Below, piece after piece: positions 41,721 through 50,059 of a stretch of 64,000 nucleotides of DNA; position 1 is the first letter of the stretch; every line of letters starts with the position of its first letter. The translations under genes and the position numbers were made by a program. The DNA is from Lysobacter sp. Its GTDB lineage: Bacteria > Pseudomonadota > Gammaproteobacteria > Xanthomonadales > Xanthomonadaceae. The DNA lies in NCBI GenBank assembly GCA_019634715.1, contig JAHCAU010000015.1:62001-126000 (forward strand), in the 5' to 3' direction. The notes beneath the pieces were generated by a model. That model saw nothing but the letters and a program-made list of their open reading frames with translations. It had not been told where the DNA came from and did no database searches.

Positions 41721-42802
41721 ACACGGCCTGGTGGCTGCGACCCGCCGCGACACTCGATCGACACGCCGCCGCCGCGGCGCACGCGCGGCAGCAGACGCTG
41801 ACCAAACCGCCCGGTTCTCTGGGCCGGCTCGAATCGCTGACCGAGCATCTCGCCGCCTGCCAGGGCGTGACGTGCCCGAAGCTCGACACCGTCTGGATCA
41901 GCGTATTCGCCGCCGACCATGGCGTCGCAGAGGAAGGCGTGTCGGCCTTTCCGCAGGTGGTCACCGGCGAGATGGTGCGCAATTTCGCCAGCGGCGGCGC
42001 GGCGATCAGCGTGCTCGCGCGCACGCTGGGTGCGACGCTCGACGTGGTCAATCTCGGCACGGTCAACGACCCGGGCGAGATCGATGGCGTGCTGCGCGCG
42101 ATCATCGCGCCGTCCACCGCCAATCTCAGCCGTGCGCCGGCGATGACCCGCGAACAATGCGAAGCCGCGCTGCGCATCGGCGCCGAGCGTGTCGCCCGTG
42201 CGCGCGCGGCCGGCGCGGACCTGTTCATCGGCGGCGAAATGGGCATCGCCAACACCACCGCGGCGACCGCGCTGGCCTGCGTGCTGCTCGACGAATCGCC
42301 GGCCGCGCTGGCGGGCGCGGGCACCGGCCTGGACGATGCCGGCATCGCGCGCAAGATCGCGGTGATCGGGCGCGCGCTGCACCTGCATGCGGATGCCATC
42401 GATCCGTTCGAGCGCCTGCGCTGCCTCGGAGGTTTCGAGATCGCAGCGCTGGCCGGCGCCTGCATCGCGGCCGCACAGGTGCGGCTGCCGGTGCTGGTCG
42501 ATGGCTTCATCGTCACCGCCGCCGCGCTGGCTGCCGTGCGCATGAATCCCTCGGTGCGCGACTGGCTGCTGTTCGCGCACCGCTCGCACGAACGCGGGCA
42601 TGCGCGGCTGCTCGATGCGCTCGGTGCCGAACCGTTGCTCGACCTCGGCCTGCGCCTCGGCGAAGGCAGCGGCGCTGCGGTTGCGGTACCGCTGCTGCGC
42701 ACGGCCTGCGCGCTGCACGCCGGCATGGCCACGTTCGCGCAGGCGGGGGTGTCGGAGAAGACGGCGCCGCCTGTCGAAGCGCGCCTGGAACCGGTGTCGT
42801 GA
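41717..42802 (+). CDS. cobT: nicotinate-nucleotide--dimethylbenzimidazole phosphoribosyltransferase
   Basis: A 361-residue enzyme that activates the lower-ligand base to alpha-ribazole phosphate. It shows LTKPPGSLGRLE (about 29-40), FAADHGVAEEGVSAFPQVVT, MVRNFASGGAAISVLAR, the glycine-rich GGEMGIANTTAATAL, and the late LRLGEGSGAAVAVPLL, SEKTAPPVE region. Full length. It is coupled to cobU (ATGA) and to the phosphatase downstream (GTGA). Confidence 0.95.
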   Translation: MNTAWWLRPAATLDRHAAAAAHARQQTLTKPPGSLGRLESLTEHLAACQGVTCPKLDTVWISVFAADHGVAEEGVSAFPQVVTGEMVRNFASGGAAISVLARTLGATLDVVNLGTVNDPGEIDGVLRAIIAPSTANLSRAPAMTREQCEAALRIGAERVARARAAGADLFIGGEMGIANTTAATALACVLLDESPAALAGAGTGLDDAGIARKIAVIGRALHLHADAIDPFERLRCLGGFEIAALAGACIAAAQVRLPVLVDGFIVTAAALAAVRMNPSVRDWLLFAHRSHERGHARLLDALGAEPLLDLGLRLGEGSGAAVAVPLLRTACALHAGMATFAQAGVSEKTAPPVEARLEPVS

Positions 42803-43365
42803 CGACGACCGTCATCGACCTGCTGCGCCACGGCGACACCGGGCAGCGCAGCTACCGCGGCCAGCTCGACGATGCCCTCACCGAGACCGGCTGGGCGCAG
42901 CTGCGTGCGTCTGTCGAAGGAGGCATGTGGGATGTCGTGGTCGCATCGACGCTGCAGCGCTGCGCCGCGTTCGCGCGCGAGTTCGCGATGCAGCGCGGCT
43001 TGCCGCTGCATGAAGACGCGCGTCTGGCGGAATACCACTTCGGGCGCTGGCAGGGCGTGCCGATGGAAACGCTGGCCGAGGCCGACGGCGATGCGCTCGG
43101 CCGCTTCTGGCGTGACCCGGTCGCGCATCCGCCGCCGGGCGGCGAGACCTTCGATGATTTCCGCACGCGATTGTCCGCTGCGCTGGACGATATCGTGGTG
43201 TCTTCCACCGGAAAGCGCGTGCTGGTCGTGACCCACGGCGGCGCGATCCGCCTGCTGCGCTGCGTGGCCGAGCGACGCGATTTCGGCGACATGGCCGGCA
43301 TCGATGTGCCGCATGCGTCGCTGCATCGCCTGCGCTGGCCCGCAGGCATCGCGGAACCGGCCTGA
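42799..43365 (+). CDS. cobC: alpha-ribazole phosphatase-type histidine phosphatase
   Basis: A 188-residue phosphoglycerate-mutase-like phosphatase. The catalytic motif LLRHGDTGQ (about 9-17), the ASTLQRCAAFA region and THGGAIRLL (second catalytic His) are present. In this operon it should remove phosphate from alpha-ribazole phosphate or adenosylcobalamin phosphate. The start is GTG, overlapping the cobT stop. The Salmonella name CobC is the same symbol as the Pseudomonas-style decarboxylase at 38738; the two are unrelated. Confidence 0.88.
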   Translation: MTTTVIDLLRHGDTGQRSYRGQLDDALTETGWAQLRASVEGGMWDVVVASTLQRCAAFAREFAMQRGLPLHEDARLAEYHFGRWQGVPMETLAEADGDALGRFWRDPVAHPPPGGETFDDFRTRLSAALDDIVVSSTGKRVLVVTHGGAIRLLRCVAERRDFGDMAGIDVPHASLHRLRWPAGIAEPA

Positions 43366-44090
43366 TGCGCGGCCTGCTGGTCGCGCTGGGGTTCCTCACC
43401 CGCATCCCGGTGCCCGTGCGCGTGTTCGAGGATGCGCGTGCACAGCGCACATCGCTGGCGTGGTATCCAGTGGTGGGCGTGATCGTCGGCGCACTGGTGA
43501 CGGGCTTGTTCGTCCTCCTGCCGCGCGAGCATGCATTGCTCTCCGCCGCGTTGACGCTGCTTGCGTGGGTGGCGCTGAGCGGTGGCCTGCATCTCGATGG
43601 TCTCGCCGACAGCGCCGATGCCTGGGTCGGCGGCTTCGGCGACCGCGCGCGCACGCTGGAGATCATGAAGGATCCGCGCAGCGGCCCGGCGGGCGTGACC
43701 GCGATCGTGTCGCTGCTGCTGCTGAAATTCGCGGCGCTGGCGAGCCTGCCGGTCGAAAACGCCTGGCTGCTGTGGCTGTCGCCGCTGCTCGCGCGCGCTG
43801 CGCTCACAGCCGCATTCCTCACCACGCCCTACGTGCGCAGCGGCGGGCTTGGCAGCGCGCTGAAGGAAGCGCCGCGAGTCGGCTGCATCTTGGCGCTGCT
43901 GTGCGCCGTCGCGATCTGCATCGCCTGTGGCCTGTCTGGCGCGTGCGCGCTCGCTGCCGCGCTCGTCGTCTTCGCGTTCTGGCGCCGCGCCTGCCTGCGC
44001 CGCCTCGGCGGTTTCACCGGCGATACCGCCGGCGCATTGGCGGAGACGGTGGAAGCGGGTGTGCTGGTGGTGCTGGTGTTCGGGGGCTGA
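43365..44090 (+). CDS. cobS: adenosylcobinamide-GDP ribazoletransferase (cobalamin synthase)
   Basis: A 241-residue inner-membrane enzyme that joins the activated corrinoid and alpha-ribazole. It shows GFLTRIPVPV, AWYPVVGVIVGALV, GGLHLDGLADSADAW, IMKDPRSGPAGVTAIV and the C-terminal FTGDTAGALAE, all signature blocks, with five or more membrane segments. The ATG overlaps the phosphatase stop by one base. It ends the cobalamin unit; a palindrome and terminator follow. Confidence 0.95.
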   Translation: MRGLLVALGFLTRIPVPVRVFEDARAQRTSLAWYPVVGVIVGALVTGLFVLLPREHALLSAALTLLAWVALSGGLHLDGLADSADAWVGGFGDRARTLEIMKDPRSGPAGVTAIVSLLLLKFAALASLPVENAWLLWLSPLLARAALTAAFLTTPYVRSGGLGSALKEAPRVGCILALLCAVAICIACGLSGACALAAALVVFAFWRRACLRRLGGFTGDTAGALAETVEAGVLVVLVFGG

Positions 44091-44100
44091 GGGGGGGGGC

Positions 44101-44166
44101 GGTCGCGACTTGCGTCGCTCCTACAAGAGCAAAGCGCTTTCTGTAGGAGCGACGCAAGTCGCGACC
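44101..44166. repeat. perfect 25-bp palindrome of the GTAGGAGC family
   Basis: Arms 44101-44125 and 44142-44166 are perfectly complementary. The arm GGTCGCGACTTGCGTCGCTC ends in CTACA, giving the TGTAGGAGCGACGCAAGTCG mirror. This is the cleanest copy of the dispersed element. It sits just after cobS and before the island boundary, so it belongs to the core genome. Confidence 0.8.
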
Positions 44167-44184
44167 CGCGGGTTGGTGCAAACA

Positions 44185-44212
44185 AAAAGGCCACCCTTGC
44201 GGATGGCCTTTT
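44185..44212. terminator. terminator between cobS and the tRNA fragment
   Basis: The stem AAAGGCC(A)(C)CC with GG(A)(T)GGCCTTT around a TTGC loop is flanked by A and T runs, so it can act in both directions. It probably ends the cobalamin operon and, originally, the tRNA-Pro transcript from the other strand. Confidence 0.75.
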
Positions 44213-44224
44213 CGCGGAATCATT

Positions 44225-44270
<46 letters not shown>

Positions 44271-44390
44271 TTTACGCACAACGCAGGAAAAAGTTAAAAA
44301 TTGCCGTTTAAATTGTGGTCATGGCGTAGAACGTTGACTCGTGTGGGGCAAGTGTGGGACAAATTACCCCATGGGATCTGGGGGAGTGCC

Positions 44391-45848
44391 ATGGCCAGAG
44401 AAGTTCGGCAAGCGGGCGTGGAGCTGCATGGCAATAGCTTCCGTTATCGCCTTCGCTTGATGGAAGAAGGCCAGAAGCGGACGGCCACCTATCAGCGCTG
44501 GCCCTTCGTCGTTGGCGCCGAGGGCAAGGCGCTGGCGGCGGACGATCCACTGCGCCGGGAGAACGCGTTGGCCAACGCCAATGCATTTGCCTTGCGCGAT
44601 CGGCAAAAGCGCAAGTCGCCCCAGCGGGTGGGTGGTTTCGAAGACCCCAAGGGCACGCTCCTGGAGTGGCTGATCCGCTACCAGATGGAGGCGCTGGAAC
44701 TGCGCCGCTACGACCCAAGGTTCCTCGGGCCCATGGTCGAGTTCATCCAGGCCAGGAGCAGGCGCAAGAAGGGGGACGACCCCATGCTCGATCCAGTGCC
44801 GGTGGAGAAGCTGACCTTCCATTGCGTGCCGCGGGTGGCGGAGAGCGTGGATCACGACAAGAGCCAGATCCGCAGCATCCTGCGTCTGGCCGGCGAGCAC
44901 ACGACGATCGACGACATGCTGCATTCCCAGGTGCAGTCGCTGGGTTCGCAGCACATCCACCAGTTGCTGGCACTGTGGGCCAAAGGCAAGGCCCGCGCCA
45001 AGACCAAGCGCAAGCTTCTGTCCATGCTCGCAGCCGTGTGGAAGCATCACGAGGAGTTCCATGGCATGCGCCTGGAGAAGCCGTGGGCATCCATCACCAT
45101 CCGCGGCGATGGAGAGAAACCGAAAGCCCGTGCCATCCCCAAGGCGGAACTGGCCAAGATCGAGGGGGAACTGGGACGGCTGCATCCTTTCGTGCGTGGT
45201 GCGATCGAGTTCCTGCGCTGGACCGGGGCGAGGCGAAGCGAAGCCAGCAAGCTGCGCTGGGAGAAGCTGATGTGGCCGGAGGCCGGCGCACCGTCGGCCC
45301 ATTTCGAACGCACCAAGGCCAAGCGCGGTGTCTATCGCGCCCGCTTCGTCTACCTGGAGGACGAGTGCATCGCGGCACTGGCGCGCATGGTCAAGCCCGT
45401 GGACCAAAAGGGTGAACCGATCGTCTACGACGCGGCTACGTTTGACTGGCGCAAGTTCGACTGGCCGAAGAAAGGCTGGGTCTTCCCTTCGCCGAAGAAC
45501 CCAGAGGAGCGGGTCGCGGGCCAGACGATCTATCAGGCCTTCACCCGCTGCGTCGAACATGCGGGCGTGCCCCATGCCAGCCCTCATCACCTGCGCCATA
45601 CCAAAGCCACGGTGCTGACGGCGACGGTGCCCCAGGCGATGGCCCAGGAGATGTTGGGCCACGAGGACGCGGCTACCTTTGCCATCTACCGCCACTTGGC
45701 CGAAGAGGCAGGCTACATGGTTCGCGACAAAACGGGCATGTTGGTCGGCGCTGACGAACTCAAATCCAAGGAAGACATCGTTTCCGCGCTCAAGAAGCTG
45801 CCCCTCAAGGATCGTGCGGAAGTCCTGAGCCAATTGTTGGGCGGTTGA
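44391..45848 (+). CDS. int: tyrosine recombinase (site-specific integrase)
   Basis: A 485-residue phage-type integrase that would catalyse insertion at tRNA-Pro. The catalytic set is visible: Arg in RWTGARRSEASKLRW (about 281), HHLRH (about 399-403), LGHEDAATF, and nucleophile Tyr in AIYRHL (about 433). The N-terminal arm-binding region begins MAREVRQAGVELHG. The ATG at 44391 was chosen over an in-frame ATG 30 codons upstream, which falls in AT-rich junction DNA. It lies directly inside attL, the usual arrangement. Confidence 0.93.
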   Translation: MAREVRQAGVELHGNSFRYRLRLMEEGQKRTATYQRWPFVVGAEGKALAADDPLRRENALANANAFALRDRQKRKSPQRVGGFEDPKGTLLEWLIRYQMEALELRRYDPRFLGPMVEFIQARSRRKKGDDPMLDPVPVEKLTFHCVPRVAESVDHDKSQIRSILRLAGEHTTIDDMLHSQVQSLGSQHIHQLLALWAKGKARAKTKRKLLSMLAAVWKHHEEFHGMRLEKPWASITIRGDGEKPKARAIPKAELAKIEGELGRLHPFVRGAIEFLRWTGARRSEASKLRWEKLMWPEAGAPSAHFERTKAKRGVYRARFVYLEDECIAALARMVKPVDQKGEPIVYDAATFDWRKFDWPKKGWVFPSPKNPEERVAGQTIYQAFTRCVEHAGVPHASPHHLRHTKATVLTATVPQAMAQEMLGHEDAATFAIYRHLAEEAGYMVRDKTGMLVGADELKSKEDIVSALKKLPLKDRAEVLSQLLGG

Positions 45849-45898
45849 TCCATGGAGTGCCGACGCTGCTAACCTAGCCCGGTGAGAGGGCTAGGGCC

Positions 45899-46486
45899 AT
45901 GAGCGATCAGATGATGGAAGACACCAGCAAGGGTGCGCGCCTGAGCAAGCAGGCCGCGTTGCGTGAGCACCTAGAGCACATGCCGCCGGGCGCGCTGCTC
46001 AGCACCAGTATGGCCGCGATCTACCTTGGCGTGTCGACCAAGACGATGGCTCGTATGCGCAAGGTCAAGGGCATGGGCCCGCCGTTCATGGAGCCCATTG
46101 TGGCGGAAGGGGCGGAGCGCACGACTCAGCCTCACAAATACCGAAAATCTGATTTGGATATCTACATCACTAAGCGAGTAAACGTGGGTGGCTTCGACTT
46201 CGCAACCTTGGTCGAGCCGTGGCGGGTCAATGGCAATGGTGCGATTGAAGGCAGTGCTTTGGTGCTGTCCATCGAAGAGTTGCTACAGAGCGAGTTACCG
46301 GTGGCCACGCTGTTGGATACCCTTGTGGAACCATGGGCATCGTCGGATGCAATGAAGCCCTATCGTGACGAGCTCGAAGCTGACTTGCGCCAGGTCATGG
46401 CCAAAGTGGACAGCAACCTACAGACGCTACAGTTGGAAGAACGCACAGCGCCAGCCACGGGTGCGCCCAGTGAACGCCGAATTTAG
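45899..46486 (+). CDS. AlpA/excisionase-like helix-turn-helix protein
   Basis: A 195-residue DNA-binding protein. Residues about 33-85 form a MerR/AlpA-type HTH (LLSTSMAAIYLGVSTKTMAR, GPPFMEP, YRKSDLDIYI), as in P4-like islands, where AlpA controls excision. The remaining 110 residues are acidic and without a known domain, which is longer than a typical AlpA. It follows the integrase by 50 bp, so both may be expressed together. Its target could be the phased repeats just downstream. Confidence 0.72.
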   Translation: MSDQMMEDTSKGARLSKQAALREHLEHMPPGALLSTSMAAIYLGVSTKTMARMRKVKGMGPPFMEPIVAEGAERTTQPHKYRKSDLDIYITKRVNVGGFDFATLVEPWRVNGNGAIEGSALVLSIEELLQSELPVATLLDTLVEPWASSDAMKPYRDELEADLRQVMAKVDSNLQTLQLEERTAPATGAPSERRI

Positions 46487-46513
46487 GCCGCGAACAAAAC
46501 AGCTGCTGAATAA

Positions 46514-46533
46514 ATGGAGCCTGCGGGCTCCAT
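46514..46533 (+). terminator. hairpin after the AlpA-like gene
   Basis: An 8-bp perfect stem ATGGAGCC/GGCTCCAT (46514-46521 with 46526-46533) has a TGCG loop and is followed by TCTCTTG. It starts about 28 bases after the stop codon, in terminator position. Confidence 0.55.
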
Positions 46534-46545
46534 TCTCTTGTCCGC

Positions 46546-46593
46546 AGTTGTCCCGAGTTGACCCTGCTGTCCATAGGTGTCCCAAGTTGTCCC
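46546..46593. repeat. helically phased AGTTGTCCC direct repeats
   Basis: Four 9-base copies start at 46546 (AGTTGTCCC), 46556 (AGTTGACCC), 46575 (AGGTGTCCC) and 46585 (AGTTGTCCC), with a degenerate copy between the second and third (GCTGTCC, from 46566). Spacing is about 10 bp, one helical turn, as in iterons or multi-copy operators. They lie upstream of the hypothetical gene at 46681. Confidence 0.7.
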
Positions 46594-46680
46594 CTGTTTT
46601 GTTCCGCCAGAGCTACTGGTTGGGTGCGTAGATTCTCGCTCCATGACCTCGGCATCCCGCTGAGCATTTGGAGAAGAGCA

Positions 46681-47055
46681 ATGAGCAGCAAGAAGAAAAA
46701 CCAGCGCCAGCAGCACAGGAAGGTTCGCAACAATTCCTCAAAGAGTCGTCTGAGTGTAATTGTTTCCCACGAGGCGAATTGCATCATGGACCGGATGTTT
46801 AGTGGCGGAGATTTGAGTCCTCCCAATCTGCTCACCTTAGGGGTATTCCGCGCCATTCTTCCAACAATGCTTGCGCATGACTCGATGAAAGACCACGATT
46901 TTCAGAAGGGAGATAGGCTCTTTTGGACAGACCTGGTCTACCCGGGAGATTCAGACATAGTCCTTACGAGCGAGCTGCTAGACATAGGGGATGGATCGCA
47001 TAGCTATGTGCTCGTCGATGCGCGAAGCGATGAAGTCGAGGCGGAAGCGGCGTAG
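46681..47055 (+). CDS. hypothetical island protein
   Basis: A 124-residue protein beginning MSSKKKNQRQQHRKVRNNSS, a strongly basic N-terminal tail of about 25 residues that could contact nucleic acid. The rest is neutral to acidic and ends DARSDEVEAEAA. No domain is recognised. The ATG at 46681 has GGAGAAGAG upstream. GC is clearly lower than in the core genome. Confidence 0.55.
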   Translation: MSSKKKNQRQQHRKVRNNSSKSRLSVIVSHEANCIMDRMFSGGDLSPPNLLTLGVFRAILPTMLAHDSMKDHDFQKGDRLFWTDLVYPGDSDIVLTSELLDIGDGSHSYVLVDARSDEVEAEAA

Positions 47056-47607
47056 CTGATCGCATAGCGTCAGTCATATTTTGGATTTTTGCCAATCCAA
47101 CCCTCGCCCGTTTTCTGGAGAGCGGGACCGCAGCAGAGAGTCAAGCCAAGCAGACTCTCTGCCTGTAGAAATACTCGCCGCACAGGTCATCAAACCTAAC
47201 CCGTGCAGCCATATTGAAGAACAAAACATATGCTGCTTCAAGGACTTGGTCCGAAGAGTCCAGGCTGCACGGGTTTTCTGCACGGGCGTCAACTTGCGTT
47301 GGATAGCTTTTTACACGCTGTAGGGAACGCCGTTATCCCCTTCAAGCCGAATTTGTCTGTTGGATTTTTGATCTTTAACCCGTGCACTCGTGCAATGAGT
47401 GAGAAACAGCATGTGGATCAATCATCTATCCCTGCACGAGCAGCTGCACGGTTTCCAGAAGTGCTCGTGCACCAACTCGTGCAGCCAGTTCATCGCACCG
47501 GGGAGATCTCCTTGTTTCCAAACGCGCTTGACAAAACAACCCGTTGCCTTTCTATGGATTGGCGGGGTCAACGTGACCCCACCTCTTCACACGAATGGAT
47601 CAAAGTC
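47056..47607. other. iteron-rich non-coding region, candidate replication origin
   Basis: This 552-bp AT-richer stretch lacks a convincing gene. It carries nine copies of CGTGCA or its complement TGCACG between 47202 and 47483. Two copies form a 13-bp inverted repeat AACCCGTGCAGCC / GGCTGCACGGGTT (47198-47210 and 47263-47275). The later copies are clustered (47381, 47389, 47433, 47445, 47466, 47478). It lies upstream of a small RHH-like gene and an SF3 helicase gene, the layout of phage or satellite origins. Confidence 0.65.
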
Positions 47608-47808
47608 ATGAGCAATGTCATCGATTTTCGGTTGCCTCCTAGTCGGGGCCGACGGAAGCGCAAGGACAAGCGGATCAAGATTGGGCTGACGCAGGAGCAA
47701 TTGTTCACTTTGGACCAGGAAGCCCTACGGCTTGGATGCTCGCGATCGGATGTTCTTGGCGGATACCTGTCCGCCTTGATCGAAACGCGCCAGAGAGCTA
47801 ATCGCTGA
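47608..47808 (+). CDS. small ribbon-helix-helix-like protein
   Basis: A 66-residue basic protein: RGRRKRKDKR is followed by a strand (IKIGL) and two helices (TQEQLFTLDQEALRLGCSRS and DVLGGYLSALIETR), a pattern like CopG/MobC-type ribbon-helix-helix DNA-binding proteins. It could bind the CGTGCA repeats just upstream and control copy number or the helicase gene, but that is inferred from position. The ATG at 47608 gives the compact form; longer frames upstream run through the repeats. Confidence 0.6.
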   Translation: MSNVIDFRLPPSRGRRKRKDKRIKIGLTQEQLFTLDQEALRLGCSRSDVLGGYLSALIETRQRANR

Positions 47809-47855
47809 TCCAGTCGATCAACGAATACCTTACGAACAATTACCAGGATCGTGTC

Positions 47856-49550
47856 ATGAGTTTCCAGTCTCGCGTCGTTCCCAATCAAGGCCAAACCAAG
47901 CCTGCACTACCGAGGGTATGCAGGCACGGAAAAGTCTTGAATTTTCCCGCGGGCCAGGGGCAGTGGGCTGCTACGAATGCGGATGGCAAGCAGCAGGCCA
48001 ATGACCCGCAGGCGACAGCTCAAGGGCAAGCCTCCGAAAGCCTGGAAACGAACGAGAAAAAGAAGAAGGAACCGACACCCGAGTTGCGCTTCGTCCGCGC
48101 CATGCTTAGGGATGGGAGCCCGTTTCGCCTCGGCCGACGCGATGGCAAGTATGGAACGCCGGACACGACTTTCTATCAATGGGTGGAGGATAAGGAAGGC
48201 GCACGCTGGCAAGCCATGAATGAGAGCGACCTGGAAGGGATCGCGACTTCATGGCTTATGGACAATTGCGCTAGTTCCGTCTCCAAAGCCAAGGCGACGT
48301 CTTGCATTGGCGTCCTCCGCAGCTCCCTGATCAATTCACGGCTGGAGCTACCGCAACGAGAGCAGGCAATCGATGTTGTGCCGCTGCGCAACGCGTATCT
48401 GCTAATCGACAAACGAGGTGTAATCCGGGCTGTCAAACCGGACCACCGGTTTGGTCAGACCCACTGCATCCAGGCTGATCTGGATTGGAGCAGGGTCGGC
48501 GAGGACGGGATCTACAATACCTTGGAGCCCGAAGCGGGGAGCTACTGGCACACTTACCTGAGCAGCACATTCACCGATCTCGGCGTTTATGAGGTGGCTC
48601 AGGAAGCCTTCTCCATGGCATTGCTGTCGCAGGGCTACGAAAAGGCTGTTTGGATGTATGGCGAGGGCGAGAACGGCAAGTCAGTCATGCTCCACATCCT
48701 GCGGTCGCTCGCACCCAATGCGACAGCCGCTATTCTGCTCAACCGTCTGGTCAAGAACGAGTTCGGCACCAACCAACTGATCGGAAAGAAGCTGGCTTTG
48801 GTGTCGGAAATGCCCAAGGTGCTATCAGCTGACATCCAGGGCCTGCTCAAGGCATTGGTTTCCCGCGATGCGGTTCCTGGTGAGTTCAAGGGTCGGGACC
48901 AGTTCACCTTTATTCCCGAGGCCGCTTGGTTCATGGCATCGAACCACCATCCCGTGATGCCGGAGCACGAGCACGGTTGGTGGCGCAAGGTCATCACGCT
49001 GCCGTTCCTCAATCGTGTGGATACGGCCAGCAAGATCATCGGCTTGGAAAAGCTGATTACTGGTGATCCGACTGAGATGATCCAAGTCATCGATTGGCTG
49101 CTGATCGGCGGAGCACGTCTGACCCGCCGCGGTCGATTCCTGTCGGATAGTGAAATGCCAGAGGCCATCCAGCACATCACCCATGCACAGCGAGTTGAGA
49201 GCGACACAGTTGCCGCGTGGGCGGAAGATGCCGAACCCCGCTACTCCGCCAACGTCTGGACCAGCAAGCAGGCCATCTATGACCACTACCGCGATCATGT
49301 CCAAGCTTGCGGTCGGCAGGCCAGTGCAGCGAATTCATTCTGGAAGCGTATTGCCGAACGATTTCGCAATGAGAAGCTGGATACAGCGGGCGAGCAAATG
49401 ACGATCAATGGCAGGCGCGAGCGCTATATTCAATTGGTTGTCGCGGACGTGAAACCCGGTAAGGTGCTGATGACCCTGGCACAAGTTGAGGCAGCTGCTG
49501 CCAAAGCGCCGCAAATACCTGACGCCGATTGGCCGGAGAGCCTGAAATGA
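47856..49550 (+). CDS. SF3 helicase / D5-like replication protein
   Basis: A 564-residue protein with an N-terminal low-complexity region and a middle D5-N-like segment. A superfamily 3 helicase core follows: Walker A GEGENGKS (269-276), KKLALVSEM (Walker B region) and WFMASNHHPVM (motif C). WWRKVITLPF, the arginine-finger region, comes after. A winged-helix C-terminus is likely. It resembles the helicase part of phage P4 alpha-type primases, but I see no zinc-finger or primase catalytic motif. It probably starts replication of the excised island from the upstream repeats. Confidence 0.82.
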   Translation: MSFQSRVVPNQGQTKPALPRVCRHGKVLNFPAGQGQWAATNADGKQQANDPQATAQGQASESLETNEKKKKEPTPELRFVRAMLRDGSPFRLGRRDGKYGTPDTTFYQWVEDKEGARWQAMNESDLEGIATSWLMDNCASSVSKAKATSCIGVLRSSLINSRLELPQREQAIDVVPLRNAYLLIDKRGVIRAVKPDHRFGQTHCIQADLDWSRVGEDGIYNTLEPEAGSYWHTYLSSTFTDLGVYEVAQEAFSMALLSQGYEKAVWMYGEGENGKSVMLHILRSLAPNATAAILLNRLVKNEFGTNQLIGKKLALVSEMPKVLSADIQGLLKALVSRDAVPGEFKGRDQFTFIPEAAWFMASNHHPVMPEHEHGWWRKVITLPFLNRVDTASKIIGLEKLITGDPTEMIQVIDWLLIGGARLTRRGRFLSDSEMPEAIQHITHAQRVESDTVAAWAEDAEPRYSANVWTSKQAIYDHYRDHVQACGRQASAANSFWKRIAERFRNEKLDTAGEQMTINGRRERYIQLVVADVKPGKVLMTLAQVEAAAAKAPQIPDADWPESLK

Positions 49551-49963
49551 TCGACGACTACGGTTCTTGGGACGAAACACCCCTCCACCAAGCTGTTCGT
49601 CAGGCGTGGGTGGAAGAGTGTCGCGCTCTTCTGGGGAACGGTGCGGATCCGAATGCTATCGACAGTTATGGGAGCACGCCTCTCTCCAGCCTGCTGCTCC
49701 GCGCAGAACTGATGCTGGACAACGGGATTGAGTTCAGTAGGTTGCGGACCCGAGAACAATTTGAGCGGGAACTAATTGAAATTCTAGTAATGCTGTTGGA
49801 TAACGGCGCCACCTACGAGAAGGCGACGCAGCACTACATGTTCAATGTGCTGCCGAAGGTCAAGCTCTGGTATCGCGACCAGGTCTTCAATTGGCATGTT
49901 ATGAATATGGAAATTGCGACCGCGCCAGCGTTGGCACCAACACGGAAAGCGGCGCGGCTCTAA
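49547..49963 (+). CDS. ankyrin-repeat protein
   Basis: A 138-residue protein coupled to the helicase gene by an ATGA overlap. ETPLHQAVRQAWVEECRALL with NGADPNAIDSYGSTPLSSLL is a good ankyrin repeat pair (about 9-48), and MLLDNGATYEKA looks like a third, partial unit. Ankyrin repeats bind proteins; no partner is evident. In other bacteria small ankyrin proteins can neutralise a toxin, which is one possibility here. Confidence 0.72.
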   Translation: MIDDYGSWDETPLHQAVRQAWVEECRALLGNGADPNAIDSYGSTPLSSLLLRAELMLDNGIEFSRLRTREQFERELIEILVMLLDNGATYEKATQHYMFNVLPKVKLWYRDQVFNWHVMNMEIATAPALAPTRKAARL

Positions 49964-50059
49964 CAATAGAGCTATCAATGCTCTGATTATGTTTCATTGT
50001 GTTGCTTGACATCCCGCCCGGCGCTGTTTCCATGGAAGTAGGAACACCGGAGACCGCCC

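Noticed and set aside
47198..47483. CRISPR-like array from the repeated CGTGCA units
   Set aside because: Units are only 6-9 bases, irregularly spaced and in both orientations, with no spacers of equal length; iterons fit better.
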